A DNA stretch of 64,000 bases, from positions 1,178,001 through 1,242,000 of the forward strand of contig NZ_AP018448.1 of NCBI RefSeq assembly GCF_030294945.1, written 5' to 3'. The position numbers and the translations under genes are program-made. The notes under the pieces were generated by a model. The model worked only from the letters and a program-made list of their open reading frames with translations. It was not told the DNA's origin and searched no databases. Origin of the DNA: Streptomyces graminofaciens. Its GTDB lineage: Bacteria > Actinomycetota > Actinomycetes > Streptomycetales > Streptomycetaceae. Shown here in pieces: positions 44,326 through 52,950 of the stretch (positions within the stretch are counted from its first letter, which is position 1; every line of letters starts with the position of its first letter).

Positions 44326-44649
44326 GTCAAGGACGCCGCCCTCTGCCCCGGCGCCGACATCCGCGGCGTCCTGGACACCTCCTTCACCCGCGTGCCCGCC
44401 GACGCCCCCGGCAAGGTCCCCACCGGCTACGGCTTCTGGTGCAACGCCTGGCCCGAAGACCCCGCCTGGAAGTTCGTCGCCGTCGGCCTCGGCAACGACG
44501 TCCCCTTCTGGACCCGGTTCCTCAAAGCCCTCGCCGACATCAACCCCGACATGGCCGTCAACATCGAACACGAGGACGCCGCCTACTCCCGGACCGAAGG
44601 CCTAGCCCTCGCAGCCAAGGACCTCCACAACGCCACAGCGGCCGTGTAG
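44320..44649 (+). pseudogene. C-terminal remnant of a sugar phosphate isomerase/epimerase
   Basis: The plus strand encodes AVKDAALCPGADIRGVLDTS, then VPTGYGFWCNAWPEDPAWKF, WTRFLKALADINPDMAVNIEHEDAAYSRTEGLALAA and a stop at 44649. This is the C-terminal part of a xylose-isomerase-like TIM barrel (metal ligand in NIEHED). The N-terminal two-thirds are missing. Back-to-back with the LacI remnant, it suggests one deletion removed both 5' halves and the shared promoter. Confidence 0.7.
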
Positions 44650-44664
44650 CCCTCCCCCCTCTTA

Positions 44665-45549
44665 GAGGTCCTAACAGAAGTTGTTGATCAAGTGACTTTC
44701 GACTTGGGTGGTCGTTGGTCTAGTCGTGGGGAAACGTCAGTCGCGGCCGTGGATCGTGTCGGACGAACTGTGGTCGCTCATCGAGCCGTTACTGCCCGAG
44801 CCGGGGCCGAAGCTGGTGGCGGGCCGGCCGCGGGTGCCGGACCGACAAGCCCTGTGCGGGATCCTGTTCGTGCTGCACACGGGCATCCAGTGGGAGTACC
44901 TGCCCCAGGAACTGGGCTTCGGCTCGGGCATGACCTGCTGGCGGCGCCTGGCCGCATGGAACGAGGCCGGTGTGTGGGAGAAGCTGCACCTGGTGCTGCT
45001 GAAGAAGCTGCGGTCGGCGAAGCAGCTGGACTGGTCGAGGGCGGTGATCGACTCCTCCCACGTGCGGGCGGCCCGACGGGGCCCAAAAGCGGTCCCAGCC
45101 CGGTCGACCGCGCACGGCCGGGCAGCAAGCACCACGTCCTTGTCGACGGGCAGGGCATCCCGCTCGCGGTGTCGCTGACCGGCGGCAATCGCAATGACGT
45201 CACTCAGCTGATCCCGCTGCTGGACAAGATTCCACCCGTGGCCGGCGCGGTCGGGAGGCCGCGGAGACGGCCGGACATGCTCTTCGCGGACCGCGGCTAC
45301 GACCACGACAAGTACCGGCGACTGCTGCGGAAACGCGGCATCCGGCCCGCGATCGCCGAACGGGGCCAGCCACATGGCTCCGGCCTGGGCATCTTCCGCT
45401 GGGTCGTCGAGCGCACCATCTCCTGGCTCCACGGCTTCCGTCGCCTGCGCATCCGCTGGGAACGACGCGACGACATCCATGAAGCCTTCCTCGGCCTCGC
45501 CACCTGTCTCATCACCCACCGACACGTCCAACGCCTTTGTTAGGACCTC
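44665..45549 (+). mobile_element. IS5-family insertion sequence (IS427-like), complete
   Basis: 885 bp. Left end GAGGTCCTAACAGAAG and right end CTTTGTTAGGACCTC are imperfect inverted repeats (12 of the outer 12 match). The element is flanked by TTA on both sides (44662-44664 and 45550-45552), a TNA target duplication typical of the IS427 group. It carries one transposase in two overlapping frames. It sits between the isomerase remnant and a terminator hairpin at 45559. Confidence 0.9.
44726..45543 (+). CDS. IS5-family transposase made by -1 ribosomal frameshift
   Basis: The first frame (start GTG 44726 or 44708, stop 45178) has the IS5 helix region WIVSDELWSLIEPLLPEPGP with TGIQWEYLPQELGFGSG, and the first catalytic Asp in VIDSSHVRA. 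The second frame carries HHVLVDGQGIPLAVSLTGGN, the second Asp in FADRGYDHD and Glu in WVVERTISWLHGFRRL, ending at 45543. They overlap at slippery heptamer CCCAAAA (45082-45088), read C-CCA-AAA in the first frame; a -1 slip joins GPKA to GPKSGPS. No other lesion is visible, so the element may be active. Confidence 0.9.
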
Positions 45550-45558
45550 TTACTCCGC

Positions 45559-45593
45559 GTGGCCCCGTTCCTGTCGACCAGGAACGGGGCCAC
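45559..45593. terminator. Hairpin next to the insertion sequence
   Basis: GTGGCCCCGTTCCTG (45559-45573) pairs perfectly with CAGGAACGGGGCCAC (45579-45593) around a 5-nt loop. It probably terminated the isomerase transcript before the IS separated them. Confidence 0.75.
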
Positions 45594-45916
45594 ATCCATT
45601 GGAAACAGAGCGTGACCATGTCAAACTCCGCGCGGGCGCCTACGTCGACTGGCCGGTAATACGTATTCCCGTTACGTAGGTCTACGGATGCGGCGGGTGA
45701 TCTCCGTTGGATTGACTTGCCGGACGCCGGAGGGATCGCCTCGCGTGTCCGCTCGTCGCCGGGTTTCCGGCGCATCGGGCGGGACCCGTCGGGAGGCGTC
45801 CCGGACCGATTGTCAGTGGCTGCCGCTAGCGTTCCGCACATGGTCGCACTTGGGCCGGGATTCCCCGGCTGAACTGTGCTTTCTTCTTGTGCAATTGACG
45901 CGGAGGGCTGGGGTAC
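45594..45916. promoter_or_regulatory. Upstream region of the MoxR-type locus, no gene seen
   Basis: The 323-bp stretch has no credible ORF. It contains a local AT-rich patch around 45656-45680 (GGTAATACGTATTCC, GTTACGTAGG), a plausible promoter position, but I cannot fix -35/-10 boxes. Confidence 0.4.
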
Positions 45917-46783
45917 GTGGGTTGGCTGTCGGCAGGTGACGGGTATGAAGTCGCCCTTGTGGAGGGACGGGTGGCGGCACGGGCCACCTCGGGACGGGCG
46001 GCGGGGCGGCAGTTGAAGTCGCTGCCGAAGGCGATCAAGGAGCATCCGGAGGTGGACCGGCTGCGGCGGTTCGCCGAGTGGCTGGATCGGCATGCCGCGT
46101 CGTGCGTCACGCAGGTGGACGCCTGGATGGTGTCGTCACTGCCCGTGCCCACCGGCCTGCTGGCCCGTGTGTGGCCGGACGAGGCCTGGCAGTCCGCGCT
46201 GCGCGACCTGGCGGTCGTGGGCGACGACCCGGACGAGGTGGGTTTTCTGCGGGGCGCCACCGAATCGGGCGAACTACAGATCGTGAACCTGGACGGCGAG
46301 ACCGTCCGGCTGTCCCCTCGCACGGTGACGCTGCCCCACCCGGTGTTGTTGCCGGACCTCGACGACCTGCGGGAGTTCGCGGCGGAGCTGGGCATCGTCC
46401 AGCGCGTCGAGCAGATACACCGGGCGACCTGGCGGCGGCCGGAAGGCCTCGCCGCCAAGGCCACTCAGGTGCGGGACTTCACCGGGGGCCAGTTCCGCTC
46501 CCGCTTCGCCCTCGCCGCGCGCGCCACCTCGCTGGGGTACCGCGTGTCCGGCGGTTACGCCACCGCCCGCGTCCGGGACGGCGAGCGCACGGTCGAGGCC
46601 TCCGTGTGGATCGGCGAACCGTACTGGGACGACCAGGTCGAGACCGGCAGCCTCACCTGGCAGGACCAGGACGGCCACGCCCTGCCGCTCGGCGAAGTGG
46701 GCCCGGTGGCCTGGTCGGAGGGGATGCGGATGGCTGCGGCGCTGTACGCCGGGCGCGTGATCGAGGAGGGCAAGGACGCATGA
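45917..46783 (+). CDS. DUF4132-like protein of the MoxR-type locus
   Basis: 288 residues from GTG 45917 (MGWLSAGDGYEVALVEGR). ATSGRAAGRQLKSLPKAIKEHPEVDRLRRFAEWLDRHAA and the C-terminal VRDFTGGQFRSRFALAARATSLGYRVSGGYA with VWIGEPYWDDQ resemble the C-terminal region of DUF4132 proteins (E. coli YehI type). It is ATGA-coupled to the 1636-residue gene. E. coli yeh genes also combine a DUF4132 protein with a MoxR ATPase, vWA and SWIM proteins, supporting a shared system. Biochemical activity unknown. Confidence 0.75.
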   Translation: MGWLSAGDGYEVALVEGRVAARATSGRAAGRQLKSLPKAIKEHPEVDRLRRFAEWLDRHAASCVTQVDAWMVSSLPVPTGLLARVWPDEAWQSALRDLAVVGDDPDEVGFLRGATESGELQIVNLDGETVRLSPRTVTLPHPVLLPDLDDLREFAAELGIVQRVEQIHRATWRRPEGLAAKATQVRDFTGGQFRSRFALAARATSLGYRVSGGYATARVRDGERTVEASVWIGEPYWDDQVETGSLTWQDQDGHALPLGEVGPVAWSEGMRMAAALYAGRVIEEGKDA

Positions 46784-49700
46784 GCGGGGGGACTGACGTG
46801 TCGTACGAAGAGCTGCTGACGGCGGGCGGTGTGCTGCCGCCGGACACCGAGGGGGCCGGTGAGCGGGCGGTGCCGCTGACGGTGCGGACGTACCGTCATC
46901 CGGGCCTGGACGACCGGGTGGTGGTGCGCCTGGTCGCCGGGGAGCTGGGCGCGGCGGAGGATCTGGCCGCCGGGTTCCTCGGTCTGGAGCAGGAAGCGGA
47001 GCCGGAGGTCGTGGGGCTGGGGCTGCGCCAGTCGCTGGGGTTCCCCGAGTGGGTGCTGGTGCACCACCCGGCGGACGGGCACCACGCGCTGGGTGTCGTA
47101 CCCGACCTGGAGCGGGCGGCCCGGCAGGCGAAGTCCAAGCCGAAGGCGGCCCTGGAGGCCTACCTGGAGCTCGGCGAGCGGCTGGCGGCGTCGGTGCCGC
47201 ACTTCCTGCCGACCTTCTACGAGCAGGCCGGGCGGGTGTTCCTCGCCGAGGAGAACGCCACGTACGCGGCGCAGTTGTTCACCCGCGCCCGGAAGGCCGA
47301 GGCGGAGCACGGGCTGACGGTCGAGGAGGAGCGGCTCGACGCCGTGTTCCTGGAGTTCGCGCTGGCCGGTGCGCTCCCGGTGAAGGTGCTGTCGGCGTAC
47401 GCGAAGGAGCTGGCCGCGCGGGTCCCGGCCGAGGAGGCACTGCGGCGCTTCACCAAGCTGTGCCTGCGCCGCACGGCGGGCGGTCTGCCGCCGTCGGCAC
47501 AGATGGCCAACGACCTGCGAAGGCTGGCGCGAGCCGCAGGCCGGGACGCGGACCTGACCGAACAGGACTATCTGGCCGAGCTGCTCGTCCTGCCGTCCAC
47601 CCTGCGCGCCGCGGCGGGCTGGTGGAAGGGCCACCGTACGGCGCTGGTGGCGCTGGCGGCGCGCGAGCCGAAGGTGCGCGGCACCCTGCTGGACACCCTC
47701 CCTTCGTCCTACGACGACGAGATGCCCGCGATGTGGCTGGAGATGCTGGAGGCCTCCGGTGCCACGGCGGGGCTGTGGGACGCCTCTCTGCCCGAGGAGC
47801 AGCGGCCGCACGACGGTACGGCGGGCTGGCTGGAGCGGTTCCTGACGTTCCGGGAGCGGGCGCGGTCCTGGCACGGTTCCACCCGGATGCCCGAGCTGTA
47901 CCCGCTGGTGGAGCGGGCCGCTGACCGACTTCGTGCCGAACTGGCGCCCACCGGGCGCGAGTTGAAGGTCACGCACGACATCGATCTGATGGATCTGCTA
48001 CTGCTTCTGGGGGTGCCCGTGGCCGCCCCGGGGAAGGGCGACTCGCTGCCGCTGGAGCAGTGGGCCTCGGGTGACGGGCACCGCGAGTTGCTGTCGCTGA
48101 CCGCCGACTCCCGTTTCCACGAGGCGTTCCGGCACGGCGCGGACCGGTTCAGCGACAACGACTCCGGGCTGCGGGCGATCCGTGTGCTCGCCACGTCGCC
48201 GGGCGGGCGCCCGCTGCTGGCGGAGTGGGTGCGCGGGGTCGTCCGGCGGTTCGCCGCCGTGGGTCTGCCGCAGCTGCCCGACGCGCTCACCCGGCTGAAG
48301 TGGCTGCCCGCCGAGGCGCTGGCGCTCGCCGAGGACGAGGTGCGCGCGGCCGTCGCCACCGACCTGGCACCGGTGCTGTCGCGGACCCTGCGCGCCGGGC
48401 TCTTCGACGAACTGGGCTGGCCCGCCTGGGAGGACGCGACCGCCGGCCTCGTCCCCAAGGACGACGTCGAGGACATCATCGTCGCCGACGCCTGGCCCCA
48501 CCTCATCGTGGCGGGCGCCGCCCAGGCCCGCGTGATCGGCCCCGAGGGCACCCTTCTCACCCACGACCTGCGCATCCCGGCGGACGACAAGTGGGGCGAC
48601 CCGGGCTTCCACCACGTGGACGGCGAGCTGCTCGTCTACTGGCGTTCCCGCAGCGGCGGTCTGCGCGGCTACTGGCACACCCGCGCCGACCGTCCCCAGA
48701 CCATGGAGGGCCCAGGCGGCACCCGGGGCACGGAGATGGACTGGTACAAGGGCGATTTGAGGCTCACCCTGCCCCTGCCGGGTGGCGGCCGCACCACCGG
48801 CGCGGGCGTGCTGCACGTCGGGGACACCACGATCCCCGAGGAGCCGTGGCTGGCCTTCGACGGCGCCTCGTACTGGGTCTGGCACGCGGAGGGCGAGCCG
48901 GACACGCACGGCTGGTACGAGTACGACCCGGCCACGAACAAGCGCGGGCGCATGAGCATGCCCGCGTTCCTGGCCGACGCGCTGCGCGACGCCCCCGAGG
49001 GCAGCGTCTTCGACAGCGGTTGGCTCGGCCCCTCGCCGACCGTCGGCCACGCGCCGGCCTCCGCGCCCGTGGACGGCGTGGTCGGCATCCGCACGGTTCA
49101 GCTGCCCGACGGCTCCTGGCGGACCCAGGACCTCGCCGGACACACCGTCACCCTGCCCGCCGACAGGGGCAGGCCGTCCGCGCTCGTCGTGTTCCCGGGC
49201 GACGACCGGGCCCGTGCCGTCGTCCGCAACGGCTGGCAGCTCGAGATCGTCGACACGGACGGCGTCGTCACCTCCGTCGCGAAGACGGACCGCACCCCGG
49301 GCGTCTTCGGAGAGGGCACACTGCTGCTGCCGCCGGTGCAGTTCTGGGAGTGCATGACACCCCGCGACCCGGCGGGCTCCGAGGCGCTGCGCCGCATCGA
49401 CCAGGGCACCTCGTCGGCCCTGCTGGCGGCCGCCGCCCAGGACGACAAGGCCGCGCTGCCCGACGCGATCCGTACGCTCCTGCCGGTCACGGATGACGCG
49501 CTCGTCGCGGGCATCGCCGGAGTCGTGCGCCACGCCGCCGGTCAGCAGGCCGTCCTCGACGGCGCGGCGGCGCGGCTCACCCGGGCCCTCGACGGGGGCC
49601 TGGAGGAGTCGGACGGGCCCGCCGGGCCGGCAGATACCGTGCTCCAGCAGGCCCTGAGCGGTGTCGGCGGGTCGGCCGGCTACTGGTGGAACCGTGACGA

Positions 49701-51690
49701 CCAGGCCGACACCGTCTTCCGTGCCCTGCGCACCCTGACCAGGGCCGCCGGGCACGCCGAGACCGCCGTGCCGCAGGAGCGCACCGTACGCCTCCACCTC
49801 GACGGGACCGGGCTGCCGACCGGGCGCCCCGAGTTGCCGACGCTGATCGACCGGGTGTGCGCCCTGGCGTTCCGGGCCGCGGCCCTCACCACCACGGAGG
49901 AGCACCGCGAGGTACTGAGGACGCTGCTCGAACGGCTCGACACCCTCGGGCTGGGGAACGACGGCGCGTCCACCCGCTGGCGCGAGGTGACCCTGAGGCT
50001 GGGGGCCGACCAGCTGCGCACCCCGTCGGGCGCATGGCACGAGGGCTCCTGGGACGGGCTCCTGCCGCTGGGCGGCGGCGCGTTCCTGGCGATCGTGGAG
50101 CACGGCTCACCGGACAACGACGGCTGCACCTTCCGGGGGTACTTCCACGACCCGGCGGAGCGGTTCGAGACCCCGGAGCCCTACACACTCCGAAAGTTCA
50201 CCCCGCTGGGCGTCGCGGGGGACGCCCCTTGGATCGGCGGCTTCCTGGCGGAGCTCGCCGCGCGCGGACCGGCACCCTGGTTCCCGGAGGCGGCCGAGGA
50301 GTTCGCCCGCCTGACCGGCGTCACCGAGACGGTGGCCCGGCTGATCGTGGCCGGTCTTCCGGGGGTCGACGTCCACCAGCGCACGTTCCTGACCACGGAG
50401 GCACGCCAGGCCCTCGGGGTCAAGGCAGCCCCCGCGGCCGTCGCCAAGGACGAGCTCCAGGGCATCGACAGCGCGGTCCGCGCGGCCGTGGTCGGCGCGC
50501 TGCTACCCGACGACCCCGCCGGCCTCTGGACCGACGGGCCGAACGTGGCCGCCGCGGTCGAGCTGTGGAACAGCGAGGTCGGCAGGCGGACGGCCGTGCC
50601 CGAGGACGTGCTCGCCGACGCCCTGCGCGCGGTCAAGCACGCGCGATGGAACGTACGCGAGGCCCTGCCCGCCCTGGTGCACCCGGCAGGTGAGCCCCGG
50701 CTCACCCAGGACCTGGAGTGGGCCGTCAAGGGCGACCGGGTCAGGCCGGTGACGGACGACGCCGTCGGGTTCACGGCGGACACGCTGGTCGGCTCGGTCG
50801 GGCTGGCCGCCTGGCTCGCCCACCGCCTGCCCGCCGGCGACCCGCTCCGGGCCGCGCTGCCCGCCGCGCTCACCGCCGTACGAGAGCGGCTCGCCCACCC
50901 CGGGCTGGTGCTCGACCTCGGGCAGTACATCAGCATCACCCAGTTCCGGAAGACGGCGGGCACCCCGACCGAGACCGGCCAGGGCTTCGAGCGGTACGGC
51001 GCCGTCGTCCTCGCCACCCACGACGACCAGCCGGCGCCGGGCATCCGGGTCGCGCTGCTCGACGAGGCCGGCCAGGACCCGTACCTGCCCGCGCTGCGGG
51101 TCGACAACCAGCGGCCCTACGCGGCCGAGGTGGCGCTGCGCCTGGCCCGTTCCGCCCCGTACGCGGCCCTGATGGCCGACCCGGGGGACCCGGTCGCGGG
51201 CGAGCGCGCCCAGGACGGCACCTGGTGGCCGCAGGACCCGAGCCGTTCGGTGCCCGAGCTGGTGACCGAGGTGGCGAAGGAGTACGGCCTTGGTGAGGAC
51301 GCCGCCACGCTGTATCTGATGCTGCTGGCCATGCCCGACCCGACCGACCGTACGACGGCCCGCTGGACGGGCTGGAAGCCGGCCCGGCTCAGGGCGGCCC
51401 GTGCCGAACTGGCCGGGGGCGAGCTGGTGGTGGAGGCGAGCCGCAGCAGGGCGGGGCGGTCGCTGTTCCTGCCCGGCGCCTGGGTCGACCCGAAGGCGCC
51501 GCGCCTGCCGCTGGAGCGGTGGAAGCTGCCGCTGTTCGGCGACCTGATGAGCGACGACCACGCGACGTTCGGCGTGATCGTGCCGACCGAACCGGCCGCC
51601 GAGCTGTACCGCAGGGCCTGGCAGCGGGTCCAGGACGGCGACGCGCCCCGGTTCGAGGAGCTGAAGGTGCGGCGGGGCCGCCGCCGCTGA
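46780..51690 (+). CDS. Giant 1636-residue protein of the MoxR-type locus
   Basis: Starts ATG 46780 (4-bp overlap). No catalytic motif is recognised. The N-terminal half is helical and repeat-like (RAARQAKSKPKAALEAYLELGERLA, FTRARKAEAEHGLTVEEERLDAVFLEFAL), suggesting HEAT/TPR-type solenoids. The middle (about 575-800) has Trp/Gly-rich propeller-like repeats (WRSRSGGLRGYWHTR, WVWHAEGEPDTHGWYEYDP). The C-terminal part is again helical, ending FEELKVRRGRRR. It is likely a scaffold or target-recognition subunit. It ends in a hairpin before the AAA+ gene. Confidence 0.75.
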   Translation: MSGGTDVSYEELLTAGGVLPPDTEGAGERAVPLTVRTYRHPGLDDRVVVRLVAGELGAAEDLAAGFLGLEQEAEPEVVGLGLRQSLGFPEWVLVHHPADGHHALGVVPDLERAARQAKSKPKAALEAYLELGERLAASVPHFLPTFYEQAGRVFLAEENATYAAQLFTRARKAEAEHGLTVEEERLDAVFLEFALAGALPVKVLSAYAKELAARVPAEEALRRFTKLCLRRTAGGLPPSAQMANDLRRLARAAGRDADLTEQDYLAELLVLPSTLRAAAGWWKGHRTALVALAAREPKVRGTLLDTLPSSYDDEMPAMWLEMLEASGATAGLWDASLPEEQRPHDGTAGWLERFLTFRERARSWHGSTRMPELYPLVERAADRLRAELAPTGRELKVTHDIDLMDLLLLLGVPVAAPGKGDSLPLEQWASGDGHRELLSLTADSRFHEAFRHGADRFSDNDSGLRAIRVLATSPGGRPLLAEWVRGVVRRFAAVGLPQLPDALTRLKWLPAEALALAEDEVRAAVATDLAPVLSRTLRAGLFDELGWPAWEDATAGLVPKDDVEDIIVADAWPHLIVAGAAQARVIGPEGTLLTHDLRIPADDKWGDPGFHHVDGELLVYWRSRSGGLRGYWHTRADRPQTMEGPGGTRGTEMDWYKGDLRLTLPLPGGGRTTGAGVLHVGDTTIPEEPWLAFDGASYWVWHAEGEPDTHGWYEYDPATNKRGRMSMPAFLADALRDAPEGSVFDSGWLGPSPTVGHAPASAPVDGVVGIRTVQLPDGSWRTQDLAGHTVTLPADRGRPSALVVFPGDDRARAVVRNGWQLEIVDTDGVVTSVAKTDRTPGVFGEGTLLLPPVQFWECMTPRDPAGSEALRRIDQGTSSALLAAAAQDDKAALPDAIRTLLPVTDDALVAGIAGVVRHAAGQQAVLDGAAARLTRALDGGLEESDGPAGPADTVLQQALSGVGGSAGYWWNRDDQADTVFRALRTLTRAAGHAETAVPQERTVRLHLDGTGLPTGRPELPTLIDRVCALAFRAAALTTTEEHREVLRTLLERLDTLGLGNDGASTRWREVTLRLGADQLRTPSGAWHEGSWDGLLPLGGGAFLAIVEHGSPDNDGCTFRGYFHDPAERFETPEPYTLRKFTPLGVAGDAPWIGGFLAELAARGPAPWFPEAAEEFARLTGVTETVARLIVAGLPGVDVHQRTFLTTEARQALGVKAAPAAVAKDELQGIDSAVRAAVVGALLPDDPAGLWTDGPNVAAAVELWNSEVGRRTAVPEDVLADALRAVKHARWNVREALPALVHPAGEPRLTQDLEWAVKGDRVRPVTDDAVGFTADTLVGSVGLAAWLAHRLPAGDPLRAALPAALTAVRERLAHPGLVLDLGQYISITQFRKTAGTPTETGQGFERYGAVVLATHDDQPAPGIRVALLDEAGQDPYLPALRVDNQRPYAAEVALRLARSAPYAALMADPGDPVAGERAQDGTWWPQDPSRSVPELVTEVAKEYGLGEDAATLYLMLLAMPDPTDRTTARWTGWKPARLRAARAELAGGELVVEASRSRAGRSLFLPGAWVDPKAPRLPLERWKLPLFGDLMSDDHATFGVIVPTEPAAELYRRAWQRVQDGDAPRFEELKVRRGRRR

Positions 51691-51695
51691 GGAGA

Positions 51696-51723
51696 CGGGG
51701 GCGCCCGGCCACGGGCGCCCCCG
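51696..51723 (+). terminator. Hairpin between the giant gene and the AAA+ gene
   Basis: CGGGGGCGCCCG (51696-51707) pairs perfectly with CGGGCGCCCCCG (51712-51723) around a 4-nt loop, starting 5 bp after the stop. It may attenuate transcription into the MoxR gene. Confidence 0.65.
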
Positions 51724-51739
51724 CGACGACAGACAGACC

Positions 51740-51777
51740 CACCGACTCACCGACTCACCGACTCACCGACTCACCGA
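51740..51777. repeat. 8-bp tandem repeat CACCGACT
   Basis: Four complete and one partial copy of CACCGACT lie between the hairpin and the ribosome-binding site of the AAA+ gene (AAGGA at 51780). The unit length is not a multiple of three and it is non-coding, so copy-number change would alter only leader spacing. Confidence 0.85.
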
Positions 51778-51789
51778 GCAAGGACATCC

Positions 51790-52950
51790 ATGACCTCGAC
51801 CGACACGGCGACGGCCCTTCCGGCCCGGCAGGTCCTGCCCGCCGAAGAGCGCCACGCCACCGAACTCGCCTTCCTCGCCGCCCACGACGAGGGACCCCGC
51901 CCGCCGGGCTGGCGCCTGACCCCGCGTGCCGCGGTCACGTTCGTCTGCGGCAGTGGCGGCGAGAGCCTGAAGCTCGCCAAGCCGCACGAGACGCTGCCCG
52001 ACCGGCTCGTGATAGCCCCCAAGTTCGTCGGGGAGCGCGCCCTGGTGGAGCGGTGCGTGGTCACCCTCGCCGGTGAGCGCGGCCTGCTGCTCGTCGGCGA
52101 GCCCGGTACGGCCAAGTCGATGCTCTCCGAACTGCTGTCGGCCGCCGTGTCCGGCACCAGCGCGCTCACCGTGCAGGGCACGGCGGGCACCACCGAGGAC
52201 GCCTTCCGCTACGGCTGGAACTACGCCCTGCTGCTCGCCCAGGGCCCGACCCCGCAGGCACTGGTCGACTCGCCGGTGCTCGGCGCCATGCGCTCCGGGC
52301 GGGTGGCGCGGGTCGAGGAGATCACCCGCTGTCTGCCGGAGGTGCAGGACGCCCTGGTGTCGATCCTGTCCGACCGGCGGGTGAGCGTGCCCGAGCTGTC
52401 CGGCACGGACGACGCCCAGGTCGCCGCGGCTCCCGGGTTCACCGTCATCGCGACCGCCAACCTGCGCGACCGCGGTGTCTCGGAGATGTCCGCCGCGCTC
52501 AAGCGGCGCTTCAACTTCGAGACCGTGCACCCGATCGCGGACGTGGACGCCGAGACGGCGCTGGTCCGGCGGCAGGCGCAGGCGGCGGTCGAGCGGGCGG
52601 GCGCGGCCTTCGGTGTCGACGACGCCGTGCTCGACGTACTGGTCACCGTCTTCCGCGATCTGCGCGAAGGGCGCTCCGTCGAGGGCTGGGACGTGGAGCG
52701 GCCCGGGACGGTGATGTCCACCGCCGAGGCCGTGCAGGTCGCCGCCTCGCTGGGGGTGGCCGCCGCCTATCTGCCCGGCGGGGACGCCCTGGACCTAGTC
52801 CCCGGTCACCTCCTCGGCGTGGTCCGCAAGGACGACCCGGCCGACCACGCCCGGCTGCTCGGCTACTGGGACGGCCCGGTTCGCCGCCGCGCCGAGGACG
52901 GTTCGGCGATGTGGCGCCGCCTCTGGGACCTGCGGGAGAACCTTCGGTGA
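51790..52950 (+). CDS. MoxR-family AAA+ ATPase
   Basis: 386 residues from ATG 51790. Walker A GEPGTAKS (103-110), then a degenerate Walker B in GRVARVEEITRCLPEVQDALVSILSDRR, sensor 1 FTVIATANLRDRGVSEMSAALKRRFNF and the lid region follow in MoxR order. This subgroup ('GRxxRxEEl') accompanies DUF5682/vWA/SWIM proteins. MoxR ATPases act as chaperone-like remodelers through a vWA partner using the MIDAS metal site; here the partner is encoded next (GTGA overlap). Confidence 0.92.
   Translation: MTSTDTATALPARQVLPAEERHATELAFLAAHDEGPRPPGWRLTPRAAVTFVCGSGGESLKLAKPHETLPDRLVIAPKFVGERALVERCVVTLAGERGLLLVGEPGTAKSMLSELLSAAVSGTSALTVQGTAGTTEDAFRYGWNYALLLAQGPTPQALVDSPVLGAMRSGRVARVEEITRCLPEVQDALVSILSDRRVSVPELSGTDDAQVAAAPGFTVIATANLRDRGVSEMSAALKRRFNFETVHPIADVDAETALVRRQAQAAVERAGAAFGVDDAVLDVLVTVFRDLREGRSVEGWDVERPGTVMSTAEAVQVAASLGVAAAYLPGGDALDLVPGHLLGVVRKDDPADHARLLGYWDGPVRRRAEDGSAMWRRLWDLRENLR

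Noticed and set aside
46078..46779. N-terminal extension of the 1636-residue protein
   Set aside because: It overlaps the well-supported 288-residue gene; the ATGA-coupled start at 46780 fits the operon better.
47998..50103. 701-codon minus-strand open frame
   Set aside because: Antisense shadow of the 1636-residue gene.
51740..51777. CRISPR or attachment-site repeats
   Set aside because: Simple 8-bp tandem array without spacers, integrase or tRNA gene.
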